NCBI GenBank assembly: GCA_002731875.1
Contig: PCCY01000023.1
Span: 78,470-142,469, forward strand
DNA from: Roseobacter sp.
GTDB taxonomy: Bacteria; Pseudomonadota; Alphaproteobacteria; Rhodobacterales; Rhodobacteraceae
Direction: 5' to 3'
Length of the DNA stretch: 64,000 nucleotides
The notes beneath the pieces were generated by a model. That model had not been told where the DNA came from. It saw nothing but the letters and a program-made list of their open reading frames with translations, and did not search any database. Shown here piece after piece: positions 24,700 through 33,552 of the stretch (its first letter is position 1; the number at the start of each line of letters is the position of its first letter). The position numbers and the translations under genes are program-made.

Positions 24700-26130
24700 A
24701 TGAAAGATATCAACATGAATGACCACGGTAACGGAAGCTATGATCTGATTGTCATCGGCGCAGGCTCGGCGGGTTTCTCCGCATCCATTACAGCCTCCGA
24801 TGCTGGCAAGCGTGTCGCACTGGTCGGGCATGGCACCATCGGAGGTACTTGCGTGAACTTCGGGTGCGTGCCGTCCAAGGCGATGATCCGCGCGGCTGAG
24901 GCGATCCACGGCGCACAGGCGGCCAAGCGGTTCCCCGGTGTATCAGGACAGGCCCAAGTTGATGACTGGCGCACCTTGGTGGAGTCCAAGGGCGACTTGG
25001 TCGCAAACATGCGGCAGAAGAAGTACGCAGACCTGTTACCTGAGTATCCGGGCGTCGATTACATCGACGCTGGCCCGGCAAAACTGGTCAAGGGCGGCGT
25101 AATGATTGGAAGCCGCACCCTGACTGCGCCCAAGATTATTATCGCGACGGGCGGCCACTCTATCTTGCCAACCATTGACGGTGTTGCGGGTGTAGGTGCG
25201 TTGGACAGCAAGAGCATGCTTGAGCTCAAAACCTTGCCCGAAAGCCTGATCTTCATTGGGGCGGGGTATATTGGTGCGGAGCTGGCGCAAATGATGAGCC
25301 GGATGGGCGTAAAGGTTACGGTCGTCGCGCGCTCGCATCTGTTGCCGGGTGCCGAACCGGAAGTGTCTGAGGCTTTGGCAGATGCTTTCATGGCCGAGGG
25401 GATCACCCTGCTGACCGGGCTGAGCTACGAAAGTGTGCGCCGTGATGCGGCGGGCGTAACCTTGCGTGTGATGCAGAGCGGCGAGCCTGTCGAGGTCACC
25501 GCGGATCATCTTGTCTCCACCGCTGGCAGACGCGCCAATACCGAAGGAATGGGCTTGGAAGAGGTCGGCGTAGAAACCGACGCGCGTGGGTCCATCGTCA
25601 TCGGCGACGACATGCAGACGTCAGTGCCCGGCATCTATGCGGCGGGCGACGTGACCGACCGCGATCAGTTCGTCTATATGGCAGCCTACGGGGCAAAGTT
25701 GGCTGTGAAAAACGCCGTTCTGGGCGATGATCAACGCTATGACAACGCCGCTATGCCCTGGGTCGTGTTCTCCGATCCGCAGGTTGCCGGTGTCGGCCTC
25801 AGCGAACAACAGGCGCGGGACGCAGGGTTCGACGTGAAGACATCGGTTGTTCCGCTTGATCAGGTGCCGCGCGCTTTGGCTGCCCGCGACACACGTGGTT
25901 TGATCAAGCTTGTGGCTGATCGGGCTACAGATAAGCTGCTGGGTGGCCAGATCATCGCGCCCGAAGGCTCTGACACGATCCAGACGCTGGTCATGGCCTT
26001 AAAGTTTGGCATGACGACCAAAGACCTCGGCGCAACGATCTTTCCGTATCTGACCACCGTAGAAGGCCTGAAGCTCGCGGCCCAGACCTTCGATATGGAT
26101 GTCGCAAAACTCAGCTGTTGCGCAGGGTAA
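24700..26130 (+). CDS. merA: Mercuric reductase MerA
   Basis: A 476-residue flavin disulfide reductase that reduces Hg(II) to Hg(0) with NADPH. It has the FAD-binding VIGAGSAGFSASITAS, redox-active C51 and C56 (GTCVNFGCVPSK), the NAD(P)-binding FIGAGYIGAELAQMM, and the C-terminal vicinal pair KLSCCAG (about C473-C474) that marks mercuric reductase. The N-terminal heavy-metal domain found in many MerA proteins is absent. The start at 24700 directly follows the small gene and has an AGG 9 bp upstream; the longer frame from 24637 would overlap it. Confidence 0.93.
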   Translation: MKDINMNDHGNGSYDLIVIGAGSAGFSASITASDAGKRVALVGHGTIGGTCVNFGCVPSKAMIRAAEAIHGAQAAKRFPGVSGQAQVDDWRTLVESKGDLVANMRQKKYADLLPEYPGVDYIDAGPAKLVKGGVMIGSRTLTAPKIIIATGGHSILPTIDGVAGVGALDSKSMLELKTLPESLIFIGAGYIGAELAQMMSRMGVKVTVVARSHLLPGAEPEVSEALADAFMAEGITLLTGLSYESVRRDAAGVTLRVMQSGEPVEVTADHLVSTAGRRANTEGMGLEEVGVETDARGSIVIGDDMQTSVPGIYAAGDVTDRDQFVYMAAYGAKLAVKNAVLGDDQRYDNAAMPWVVFSDPQVAGVGLSEQQARDAGFDVKTSVVPLDQVPRALAARDTRGLIKLVADRATDKLLGGQIIAPEGSDTIQTLVMALKFGMTTKDLGATIFPYLTTVEGLKLAAQTFDMDVAKLSCCAG

Positions 26131-26141
26131 TGGAGAAAATG

Positions 26142-26852
26142 ATGACCAAAGAACCTCATTCCATGAGTTTGGATATGTCAGTTGTGACCGATCCTGATGT
26201 TACACACGCCCTGCCGCAGTTGCTGACCGACTGGCGCGCGCGCAAGCAATGGGACACAATGTCCGTGCCAGCACGTGACCTGCATCTGGCGATCCTGAAG
26301 GCATTTTTGAACCACGGCCAACCGCCAAAGGTTGACCCGCAAGACAAGGCTCTGCTTGACGACCTTGAGGCGCGGGATCTGATCGTCATGGACGGTGAAA
26401 CCATCCAGCACGCCTATCCTTTCTCCAACAGTGACATGCCGCATAGCGTGACAATAGCCGGCATAACCAATCATACGGTCTGCGCGATCGATGCGTTTGG
26501 CGCATCTGCGATGGTGGGCCTCTCAGGGGAGGTTCGGTTCGACTGCGGCGCGTGCGGCGATTGCGTTTCGGTCAAGATCGGGGATCAGGGGCTGACCCTG
26601 TTGGAGGCCGAACCGCAAGATGCCCGGATCTGGGCGGGTATAGTTGAGGATGGCGGATGTGCAGCCTCCAATCAGTGTCAGTCAATGATCGGGTTTTGCA
26701 ATGAAGCTCACCTTGAGTGCTGGCGAAGCCAACAGACTGGCGACACGGTTGGTTTTTCGTTCAGTGCGGCTCAGGCGCTGCAAGCGGGCTCAGCGACATT
26801 CCGACCGTTCATGGCAAGAGATGCTCAGTCGATACTGCAGCCAAGCGAATAA
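26142..26852 (+). CDS. merB: MerB-like alkylmercury lyase
   Basis: 236 residues. MerB cuts carbon-mercury bonds with two Cys and one Asp; the matching residues are visible here: C114 and D117 in TVCAIDAF and C186 in MIGFCNEAH. The N-terminal winged-helix-like part (TMSVPARDLHLAILKAF) and AYPFSNSD also fit the family. The protein has more cysteines than usual (FDCGACGDC at about 134-141, and GGCAASNQCQ). It begins just after merA (GGAG at 26133) and precedes the second disulfide reductase. Confidence 0.78.
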   Translation: MTKEPHSMSLDMSVVTDPDVTHALPQLLTDWRARKQWDTMSVPARDLHLAILKAFLNHGQPPKVDPQDKALLDDLEARDLIVMDGETIQHAYPFSNSDMPHSVTIAGITNHTVCAIDAFGASAMVGLSGEVRFDCGACGDCVSVKIGDQGLTLLEAEPQDARIWAGIVEDGGCAASNQCQSMIGFCNEAHLECWRSQQTGDTVGFSFSAAQALQAGSATFRPFMARDAQSILQPSE

Positions 26853-26908
26853 GACGCCTGTCGTGTTGCGCAAACACATGAGGCCCCCCTTAGCGAAAGA
26901 GACTAACC

Positions 26909-28267
26909 ATGAATAATTCAGATGAATACGATTTGATCGTCATCGGCGCGGGCATGGCCGGCGTTGCAGCCGCCAATAAATGTGGAGCAGCAGGCTGGCG
27001 TGTAGCTATTGTGGATGCATTGCCCTACGGCGGGACATGCGCCTTGCGGGGCTGTGATCCCAAGAAAATCCTGCGGCGTGGCGCTGAAATCGTCGATGCC
27101 GCGCGGCTTATGGGCGGCAAAGGGATCGATCCGGACGGGCTGAAGATTAACTGGTCGGATTTGATGGCCCACAAGCGCGGATTTACCGATCCAGTTCCAG
27201 ATAAGATGGAGAAAGGTCTGACCGGAAACGGTGTCGAGACGCTGCACGGTGCCGCGCGGTTTACCGGTGCCAACACGCTCGAAGTTGACGGGCATCTCTA
27301 TCAGTCAAAACGTTTCCTTGTCGCCGCTGGTGCAATACCGCGACCGGTCAACTTCACCGGTGCCAATCTGATGATCGACAGCACGGGCTTTCTCAACCTC
27401 GAAGCCTTGCCCAAACGTATCCTGTTTGTCGGCGGCGGCTTCGTATCTTTCGAGTTTGCACATATCGCCGCACGCGCTGGGGTCGATCCTGTCATCATAG
27501 ATCGCGGTGCCCGCCCGCTAAACGCTTTTGACCCCGATCTGGTCGAAATGCTCATCGCGCGCAGTGCCGCTGTCGGTGTGGACTTGCGGCGCCAAACCGA
27601 GATCGTCTCGATCACAGCATCTGATGCGGGCTTTGCCGTTGAAGTGAAAACAGGCGACCAAACGACGACCATCGAGACAGATCTGGTCGTGCATGGCGCG
27701 GGTCGCATCGCCGCCCTTGCAGACCTGAACCTTGAGGCCGCTGACGTCTCTTATGGCGACAAGGGCATTATCGTGGCCTCGCATCTGCAAAGTACGACGA
27801 ACGACGCCGTGTTTGCCGCCGGAGATTCCGCCGACACGAAGGGCATGCCACTGACGCCCGTTGCCGTAATCGAGGGCAAGGTCGCCGCATCGAACATGCT
27901 CAAGGAGCAGAAGATCGTGCCGGACTATTCGGGCATTCCAACGGCAGTGTTTACGGTGCCCGAACTTGCCCGCGTCGGCATGTTAGAGGCCGAGGCCAAA
28001 GCGGCCGGTCACGATGTCGACGTCCGATTCACCGACACAGGCGGCTGGTATTCGAACTACCGGATCGGTGAAGCATCAGCGGCCGCGAAGATCTTGGTGG
28101 ACAAGTCGGACGGTAGGATCTTGGGCGCACACCTATTTGGACCGGAATATGGCGAGTTGATCAACTTTTTCGGGCTGGCGATAAAACTGGGGCTGACTGC
28201 AAAACAGCTCAAATCGACAACGGCTGCCTATCCCAGCGTTGGATCAGATTTAGGATCACTTATTTGA
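26909..28267 (+). CDS. Second FAD-dependent disulfide reductase of the mer operon (glutathione-reductase-like)
   Basis: 452 residues with FAD-binding VIGAGMAGVAAANK, redox pair C44 and C49 (GGTCALRGCDPKK), NAD(P)-binding FVGGGFVSFEFAHIA, and a dimerisation domain (IPTAVFTVPELARVGM). The C-terminal vicinal cysteines of MerA are missing (it ends YPSVGSDLGSLI), so it is not a mercuric reductase. It may regenerate a low-molecular-weight thiol or reduce another disulfide. Glutathione-reductase-type genes are known in some mer operons; I could not check whether this is the same family. It begins 56 bp after merB and closes the operon. Confidence 0.8.
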   Translation: MNNSDEYDLIVIGAGMAGVAAANKCGAAGWRVAIVDALPYGGTCALRGCDPKKILRRGAEIVDAARLMGGKGIDPDGLKINWSDLMAHKRGFTDPVPDKMEKGLTGNGVETLHGAARFTGANTLEVDGHLYQSKRFLVAAGAIPRPVNFTGANLMIDSTGFLNLEALPKRILFVGGGFVSFEFAHIAARAGVDPVIIDRGARPLNAFDPDLVEMLIARSAAVGVDLRRQTEIVSITASDAGFAVEVKTGDQTTTIETDLVVHGAGRIAALADLNLEAADVSYGDKGIIVASHLQSTTNDAVFAAGDSADTKGMPLTPVAVIEGKVAASNMLKEQKIVPDYSGIPTAVFTVPELARVGMLEAEAKAAGHDVDVRFTDTGGWYSNYRIGEASAAAKILVDKSDGRILGAHLFGPEYGELINFFGLAIKLGLTAKQLKSTTAAYPSVGSDLGSLI

Positions 28268-28581
28268 ACTGGGATGGGATAACCGTCGCGCACCTTGAAG
28301 GCCGCACATTCGTGCATTGATTCCCCAAAGCGGATCTTGGCATCTGGAAGGCCGAGGTCAGTTTTTTCGGCTGACCGACGTTTCAATTAATACAATGCTG
28401 CACGATGAATGAATGCGCGCAATGATGAGCTGCACCGCAGCATCTTGAAGCCATGTCCAAGGTCCGCAAAAGGCCGTCTGCGGCACAGGATACTATGCTG
28501 CAACTGCGAAGAGCTTCATGTTCAGCGCGGGCAAGAAGGGCTCGAAGCTGCCGTTGAGGCTCCGCCGACCTTATGGCCAGG
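28268..28581. other. Intergenic region after the mer operon
   Basis: No supported gene. GGTCAG and CTGACC (about 28358-28378) form a stem with a T-rich loop but no T tail, a weak terminator candidate for the operon. Confidence 0.35.
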
Positions 28582-29166
28582 TCAGGCCCCATTTGCGTAG
28601 AGCTTTGCATGCTCAAGAAGCGTGCGCGTGAGGATGGGAAATTTTTCAAGGATATAATGGTCAGCCTCAGCCTTGCAAAGGTCGACCATTTCATAAACCC
28701 CAATTCTGGTTCCCCTTATCACTGGCAGGCCATCCCGGGTTCTTGGGTCAGAGATCACCTCAGACTCAGCGGCGGCCAGGGCGGCCATCTTAGATATGGC
28801 TTGTGAGATCGACGACGGGAGGTCGATGCGCATCGCTCCTATCTCAAAGACCTCGTTGGGCACACTTCCTCGCAGAATCTTGGCAATTTGTTGGATCATC
28901 CGACGTCGCATATGAATGCTAAGAAGCGGACCCGTGGTAGCATCGAAATACGCCATTGGACAAGTAATGTGCCTCGTCATGGACCGCGCACTTGGTGTTG
29001 AGGTGCCCTTGGACCGGTGAAATGCCGACTTTGGCAGGGTGCCATTTTTGACCACACATATCATGGTGTCGCGTGATACCCCAATGACTGCTGCAGTCTC
29101 ATCGACCGCAACCGGGCGAAGCATGGCTTGGGGCAATTCCGAGAAGTTTAGATAGTCTGACGACAT
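28582..29166 (-). CDS. DUF433-domain protein
   Basis: 194 residues. The C-terminal domain (RTRDGLPVIRGTRIGVYEMV, then ADHYILEKFPILTRTLLEHA) is the DUF433 fold, a small winged-helix-like domain related to VapB-type antitoxins. The N-terminal part (VDETAAVIGVSRDTMICVVK) may be a helix-turn-helix. DUF433 genes are often antitoxin-like partners of a toxin gene. No clear toxin is adjacent here, so the role is open. Confidence 0.7.
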   Translation of the reverse strand: MSSDYLNFSELPQAMLRPVAVDETAAVIGVSRDTMICVVKNGTLPKSAFHRSKGTSTPSARSMTRHITCPMAYFDATTGPLLSIHMRRRMIQQIAKILRGSVPNEVFEIGAMRIDLPSSISQAISKMAALAAAESEVISDPRTRDGLPVIRGTRIGVYEMVDLCKAEADHYILEKFPILTRTLLEHAKLYANGA

Positions 29167-29353
29167 GGAGAAGCCTTTCGGGTCGTGCGATAGATATGCA
29201 TCTCACGTTGCCGAACGGTAAACGGATTACACCGGAAAAAGGGTATTCTGGGCGCGCGCGAAGACTAAGATACTGCGACAAAGCCGGAAAGTTGGCAATT
29301 TAAGGTCTGAGGGTACAGAGTATCCCGCAGGCATGTGTAAGTCTTACCATAGG

Positions 29354-29911
29354 TCACGGATTAGGGGGGGTATCTTCCAGTGTAGAACGCTTGTTTTCCT
29401 CCCTGAGCGCCGCCTCCCATCCGGATGCAAGCCGCGCACTGTCAGGGCCTGCACGACCCGGTTCCGCCTGTCCTGATAGCGTCTCTTTGATAATACGAAG
29501 CCCGTCATCGGAGAAGTTCTCTATGCTGGCTTCGTCAAATGAAGTGACTGGCTGCGTGTGTACCAAATGTGCCGTTTGAAGCAGTTTAGCGAGCCAGTGC
29601 TGTATGTAGTCTGGCTGATCGGACACGACTGTACGACCAGCGATGTGCGGGATGAGTGTCAGGGCAACTTGCGTGGCTTCTGGGGCGTCTTGGAGATCCT
29701 TTACAGACAATCTGTGTGTCGCAGAATAAAACATGTTGAAGTCCTGTTTGTTCCAGCTGGCTGCAGGTTTGATTAGTGAAGACCAGGTATTCGGTTTGCT
29801 TTGCTCAAACCTTGTAATGCCGGCTTCGATTGGCCAACTTTCGATCCACAGGCTGGAAGCTTCAAAATCCAGGATCACGTAGTTGTCTAAAAAATGGTTT
29901 GTCATGTGCAC
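29354..29911 (-). CDS. DEDD-type 3'-5' exonuclease-like protein
   Basis: 185 residues. ILDFEASSL matches the DxE motif of DEDD exonucleases, VSDQPDYIQHWL the second Asp motif, and GPDSARLASGW the last Asp (usually HRALxDAxxLA). The conserved His five residues before that last Asp is replaced by Gly, so activity is doubtful. The start at 29911 (MHMTNHFLDN) could also be the second Met. No operon partner is evident. Confidence 0.6.
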   Translation of the reverse strand: MHMTNHFLDNYVILDFEASSLWIESWPIEAGITRFEQSKPNTWSSLIKPAASWNKQDFNMFYSATHRLSVKDLQDAPEATQVALTLIPHIAGRTVVSDQPDYIQHWLAKLLQTAHLVHTQPVTSFDEASIENFSDDGLRIIKETLSGQAEPGRAGPDSARLASGWEAALREENKRSTLEDTPPNP

Positions 29912-30196
29912 GCCTGCGATGTTGGAATCTGAAACGACGGTGAAAAATTATCACTTCTGACATCATGCTGTCGTCGCTCCGAAAATACGATTCTCGGCAT
30001 GGATCCCTCGATATTTTCCCTACCTACACTTTCGCTATCTGAGGCTGTCAGAAGTCGCCCTTTATGGCGATAGCAACTGTGCAGCGGCCATCGGGCACTT
30101 GGGTAACCATAATTGTAATTGCGCACCTAATGCTCCCATTTTGGGAGCAGTGAGTAGCATAGGCTAAGTGGTTGTGTCTATAGCGAAAGGGGCGTC

Positions 30197-30484
30197 ATGG
30201 CCGGGGCACAACACACCAAAGAATATAAGGCGGTTGTGACGGCTCTTGTCAAATTGCGGTCGGAGCGGGGATTGTCACAGACAGACCTTGCCCAGCTGTT
30301 GGGGCGCCACCGGTCATACGTCGCAAAGGTGGAAATTTGTGAGCGTCGTCTTGATATTGTCGAGTTTTGTAAATGGGTGAATGCGCTCAGCTTTGACCCA
30401 GCAGAATTTATTCGGATCCATCTTTTAGGGCTTTTAAGCAAGGGTACTGACGGGAGCCATGGTCCGGGAAGGCCCGTCACGTGA
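30197..30484 (+). CDS. XRE-family helix-turn-helix regulator
   Basis: 95 residues with a Cro/CI-type helix-turn-helix (RSERGLSQTDLAQLLGRHRS, then YVAKVE) at about residues 21-45. The ribosome binding site AAAGGGG precedes the ATG. It is probably a repressor of island genes. It is transcribed towards the PrtN-like and integrase genes, which lie on the opposite strand. Confidence 0.85.
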   Translation: MAGAQHTKEYKAVVTALVKLRSERGLSQTDLAQLLGRHRSYVAKVEICERRLDIVEFCKWVNALSFDPAEFIRIHLLGLLSKGTDGSHGPGRPVT

Positions 30485-30531
30485 CATTGACCTCTGCTCC
30501 AATACCAAATTCCGCGGTAAATAGCCGCCGG

Positions 30532-30792
30532 TCACCCCTGATCCCATTTTCTGAAGAACTCATCGCTGGCAGCGCGGTGATGCTCATCGAGTAGCTTAGC
30601 TACGTCGATCAACATCACAAGGCGGGCAGCTTTCTGACTTCTGTCGAGACGAAAAAAGGGAAGGCGGACGTCGCCGGCTTCTACCTTCTTGGCTAAGGTA
30701 TCAGGTTCATAGCCCCAATACGGCGCTGCTGCTTCCAATGGGATCATCGGGATGCCGCCAAAATGTGCCAAGAGCATTTCGAATGTTGTCAT
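30532..30792 (-). CDS. PrtN-like transcriptional activator (pyocin-activator family)
   Basis: 86 residues from the ATG at 30792, which has a strong GGAGG ribosome binding site. The sequence FEMLLAHFGGIPMIPLEAAA, then YWGYEPDTLAKKVEAGDVRLPFFR and LIDVAKLLDEHH, matches the pyocin activator PrtN family. These small DNA-binding proteins work like excisionase/AlpA-type regulators. It lies 146 bp downstream of the integrase on the same strand and may serve as its directionality factor. The longer frame from 30924 would add 44 unsupported residues. Confidence 0.75.
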   Translation of the reverse strand: MTTFEMLLAHFGGIPMIPLEAAAPYWGYEPDTLAKKVEAGDVRLPFFRLDRSQKAARLVMLIDVAKLLDEHHRAASDEFFRKWDQG

Positions 30793-30937
30793 TTTCGCCT
30801 CCAATTGTTCTCTTTGAAGGAGGTGGGAACGTTCTTCTGTGAGCGGAAAGGTTATCAGGGGAAAAGGTTTGTCAGTGGTCGATAATTTTACTTGAGGCCG
30901 ACGCGAAGACGGCGCCGACCCCAAAATAACAAGGGCC

Positions 30938-32248
30938 TTAATTGGTGTTCCAGTAGCTAATCACCCAATCCAGCCAGTGCCAGTTTTCGAATTTGTCACC
31001 GGCTCTTTGTACGTTGACATAGCGATCCAAGCATTGTCGTGACTGATGTCCCGACGTCTTCATAACGAAGTGATCTCGTTCACCTTTCTCGAACAGCAGG
31101 CTAATCCCCTCATGGCGCAAGTCATGAAACCGAAGATCTTCAATTTCGACCAATTTCCGGTGACGACGAAACGCGGTTCCTGCAGATCTTGGGTTGTACG
31201 GGAAGATGAACTCTGACGTCCTCGGCATGGACAGGATGATTTTTAACGCTTCAGGGGGCAAATTCACGGTGACATTATTACCTTTCTTTTTGCGCGGATG
31301 CTTCATCTCGCGGACCAAAATTGTACTCTCGGAAACATTCAGGTCGCTCCAGCGAAGCCTACAAATTTCGCTAAGGCGTCGACACGAGTAAATTGCGAAA
31401 ACGCTGATAGTAATCACAGGAATCTTTTGCCGCTTGTTGGCAAGCACAGCATTGAATATTTGATCCAGCTCTTCCAAAGATGGTCGGCGTTCACGTTCTT
31501 CAGAGCGGGCAAGAATTTCATCTTCCCATAGTATCTCCATCGCCTGAACAATGACGTTATATGGTACATCTGCTTTACGCTTTGCTGCCCATTTTAGTGA
31601 AGAGGCCAGCATGCTCATGTAACTGGCGGCAGTCTGAGGAAGCATACCTGTGTCGAGAAGATCATCGGCCATGGCCATGAACCAATCAATGTCGATAGTG
31701 GATGCTGATACTTGGCAACGATCATGTTGGATCAGCAATTCCAAGGTTTGGATGGCCGACCGCTCCATCGACCGACCGTTTTCTATTTTTCGCTGCAATA
31801 GTCCGGAAACAAGGACTTGGTTTGTTTCATCTTTATTCGTTTTGGGAACCATCTCTCCTAATTGAATTTTGGCCAGTGTGTCGTCACGCCATTTTTTGGC
31901 TTCAACAAGAGTTGAAAAAGTCTTGCTCGCGCTGACTGACCCTTGATCCGTTCTCCGTCGAATTTGCACGCAGTATCGCGTCGATCCGCCTTTGGGACAC
32001 CGGGCAGAAATAAATGGTTCCGTAGAGCAATCTGCCAGCTTGGGAGCCTTCGTGACTGACCCCAGACCTTCCTTTTTGCTTTTGGCAATTGAGCGGGTGG
32101 GTGAGGTGACTGGTTTAGAGCCTTTCATACTCATTGGTGCGCTTCTGCGGGACGAAGTTGCTGGGGGCGTGAAAGGTGAGCCGACAGAGCGATTGCGCGA
32201 GATGCTTTCGAGAAGGCTTGCGGAACTATGTTGAAAAGGTTGAGACAT
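30938..32248 (-). CDS. Tyrosine recombinase (island integrase)
   Basis: About 436 residues from the ATG at 32248, preceded by AAGGAAG. The catalytic residues are visible: Arg in IYSCRRLSEICRLRW, the HxxR box in FHDLRHEGISLLFEKG, His in TSGHQSRQCLDRY, with the Tyr nucleophile in DRYVNV. A basic, low-complexity N-terminal tail precedes the arm-type/core-binding domain. The gene sits directly upstream of dusA, and integrases of dusA-associated genomic islands have this placement. It should integrate and excise the island at the dusA 5' end. Confidence 0.9.
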   Translation of the reverse strand: MSQPFQHSSASLLESISRNRSVGSPFTPPATSSRRSAPMSMKGSKPVTSPTRSIAKSKKEGLGSVTKAPKLADCSTEPFISARCPKGGSTRYCVQIRRRTDQGSVSASKTFSTLVEAKKWRDDTLAKIQLGEMVPKTNKDETNQVLVSGLLQRKIENGRSMERSAIQTLELLIQHDRCQVSASTIDIDWFMAMADDLLDTGMLPQTAASYMSMLASSLKWAAKRKADVPYNVIVQAMEILWEDEILARSEERERRPSLEELDQIFNAVLANKRQKIPVITISVFAIYSCRRLSEICRLRWSDLNVSESTILVREMKHPRKKKGNNVTVNLPPEALKIILSMPRTSEFIFPYNPRSAGTAFRRHRKLVEIEDLRFHDLRHEGISLLFEKGERDHFVMKTSGHQSRQCLDRYVNVQRAGDKFENWHWLDWVISYWNTN

Positions 32249-32420
32249 GATTTTCTTCCTTGATCTATTATTAGTAGCTTGCGCCGGTTTGTTCCGGCCG
32301 GAAGTCCCATGATTAAATTTCTTGAAAGCCGGACCGGAAAATTGGGGAGATGACGTCCCTGGTGGGCCCCTCACTTGGGGATGCAGACCACATACAAAGC
32401 TGCTATTCGGTAGCAAGCGT

Positions 32421-32470
32421 TCTCGGGAAACCCACGGAAACCACCGGAAATCGGGGTGAATCACAGGAAA
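32421..32470. repeat. 10-bp phased GGAAA repeats between integrase and dusA
   Basis: GGAAA occurs at 32426, 32436, 32446 and 32466, with a degenerate GTGAA at 32456: five units at exact 10-bp steps, all on one DNA face. The array lies between the integrase start and dusA. It could be integrase or excisionase arm sites of the attachment region. Confidence 0.5.
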
Positions 32471-32504
32471 TGCGTCAAAGTAACGAAACCACGGAATTCC
32501 TGTT

Positions 32505-32600
32505 ATGTCTTTGAATTCAAATGTAGAATTAGCCGCTCGGCTCAGTATTGCACCCATGATGGATTGGACAGACCGTCATTGCCGTTATCTGCACCGCCTT
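32505..32600. other. Presumed island attachment site (att) at the 5' end of dusA
   Basis: Placed by context: the integrase stops just upstream, and dusA-associated islands recombine within the first codons of dusA (around IAPMMDWTDRHCR). I see no second copy of this sequence in the window, so the other end of the island should lie left of position 1. The exact crossover bases cannot be fixed from this window. Confidence 0.4.
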
Positions 32601-33518
32601 CTGAGCGGGCAGACATTGTTGTATACGGAAATGGTCACGTCGCCCGCGCTGGTGCGCGGGGGGGCATTGCATCTGCTGGACCATCACCCCTCGGAGCATC
32701 CGGTGGCGCTTCAGCTTGGTGGCTCCGATCCTGCCGAACTGGCCGAAGCCGCGCGGATCGGGGCTGAGGCCGGTTATGATGAAATAAACCTAAACGTCGG
32801 GTGTCCGTCGGATCGGGTGCAGTCAGGTCGCTTTGGCGCGGTTCTCATGGAACATTCGGCGTTGGTTGCCAGTTGTGTGGCAGCGATGCGCCGTGCCGTA
32901 GATGTTGAGGTTACGGTGAAGTGCCGCATTGGCGTCGATGATCAGGACCCTCAGGTCGCTCTCCCCGAGTTCTTGGCGCACATCGTCGGTGCTGGTTGCG
33001 AACGTGTAACCGTTCACGCCCGCAAGGCTTGGCTGCAAGGGCTTAGCCCCAAAGAAAACCGTGATATCCCGCCACTGGATTACGAGATCGTCAAGCAGAT
33101 GAAAGGGCTTTTTCCGAACCTGCACATCTCGATCAACGGGGGAATTACATCGCTTGACCAGGCAAACGCGTTTCTGGATGCGGGTTTGGACGGCGTGATG
33201 ATCGGACGCAGCGCCTATCACAATCCGGCAGACATTCTTAGTCAGGCGGATCGGCGCGTTTTCGGCACCGGTAACGATACAACCCCCGAAGCCGCCGTAG
33301 AACTAATGCTTCCCTATGTGGATGCGCATATCGAAGGCGGCGGCCGCCTGAACCAGATCACCCGGCATATGATGGGCTTGTTCGCAGGTCGCCCCGGCGC
33401 CCGTATCTGGCGGCGTTTGTTGTCCGAACAGGCTTCAGCCCCGAGCGCGGACCGGCAGGTTCTGCTGGATGCTCTTGATGCAATGCAAACACTGGCAGCG
33501 GCCCAAGAAGCCGTATAG
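32505..33518 (+). CDS. dusA: tRNA-dihydrouridine synthase A
   Basis: 337 residues. The FMN-dependent TIM barrel begins LSIAPMMDWTDRHCRYLHRL and contains NLNVGCPSDRVQ with the catalytic Cys, VKCRIGVDD, VHARKAWLQGLSP (typical of the DusA subgroup) and GGITSLDQ. It reduces uridines in the D-loop of tRNA. First chromosomal gene after the island. The ATG at 32505 follows the integrase intergenic region, so its promoter may derive from the island. Confidence 0.95.
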   Translation: MSLNSNVELAARLSIAPMMDWTDRHCRYLHRLLSGQTLLYTEMVTSPALVRGGALHLLDHHPSEHPVALQLGGSDPAELAEAARIGAEAGYDEINLNVGCPSDRVQSGRFGAVLMEHSALVASCVAAMRRAVDVEVTVKCRIGVDDQDPQVALPEFLAHIVGAGCERVTVHARKAWLQGLSPKENRDIPPLDYEIVKQMKGLFPNLHISINGGITSLDQANAFLDAGLDGVMIGRSAYHNPADILSQADRRVFGTGNDTTPEAAVELMLPYVDAHIEGGGRLNQITRHMMGLFAGRPGARIWRRLLSEQASAPSADRQVLLDALDAMQTLAAAQEAV

Positions 33519-33552
33519 CAATGCGTCAACCATACCTACGGAGCAGATAAAG

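Noticed and set aside
32300..32504. tRNA gene as integration site
   Set aside because: No tRNA-like cloverleaf is visible; the target is dusA itself.
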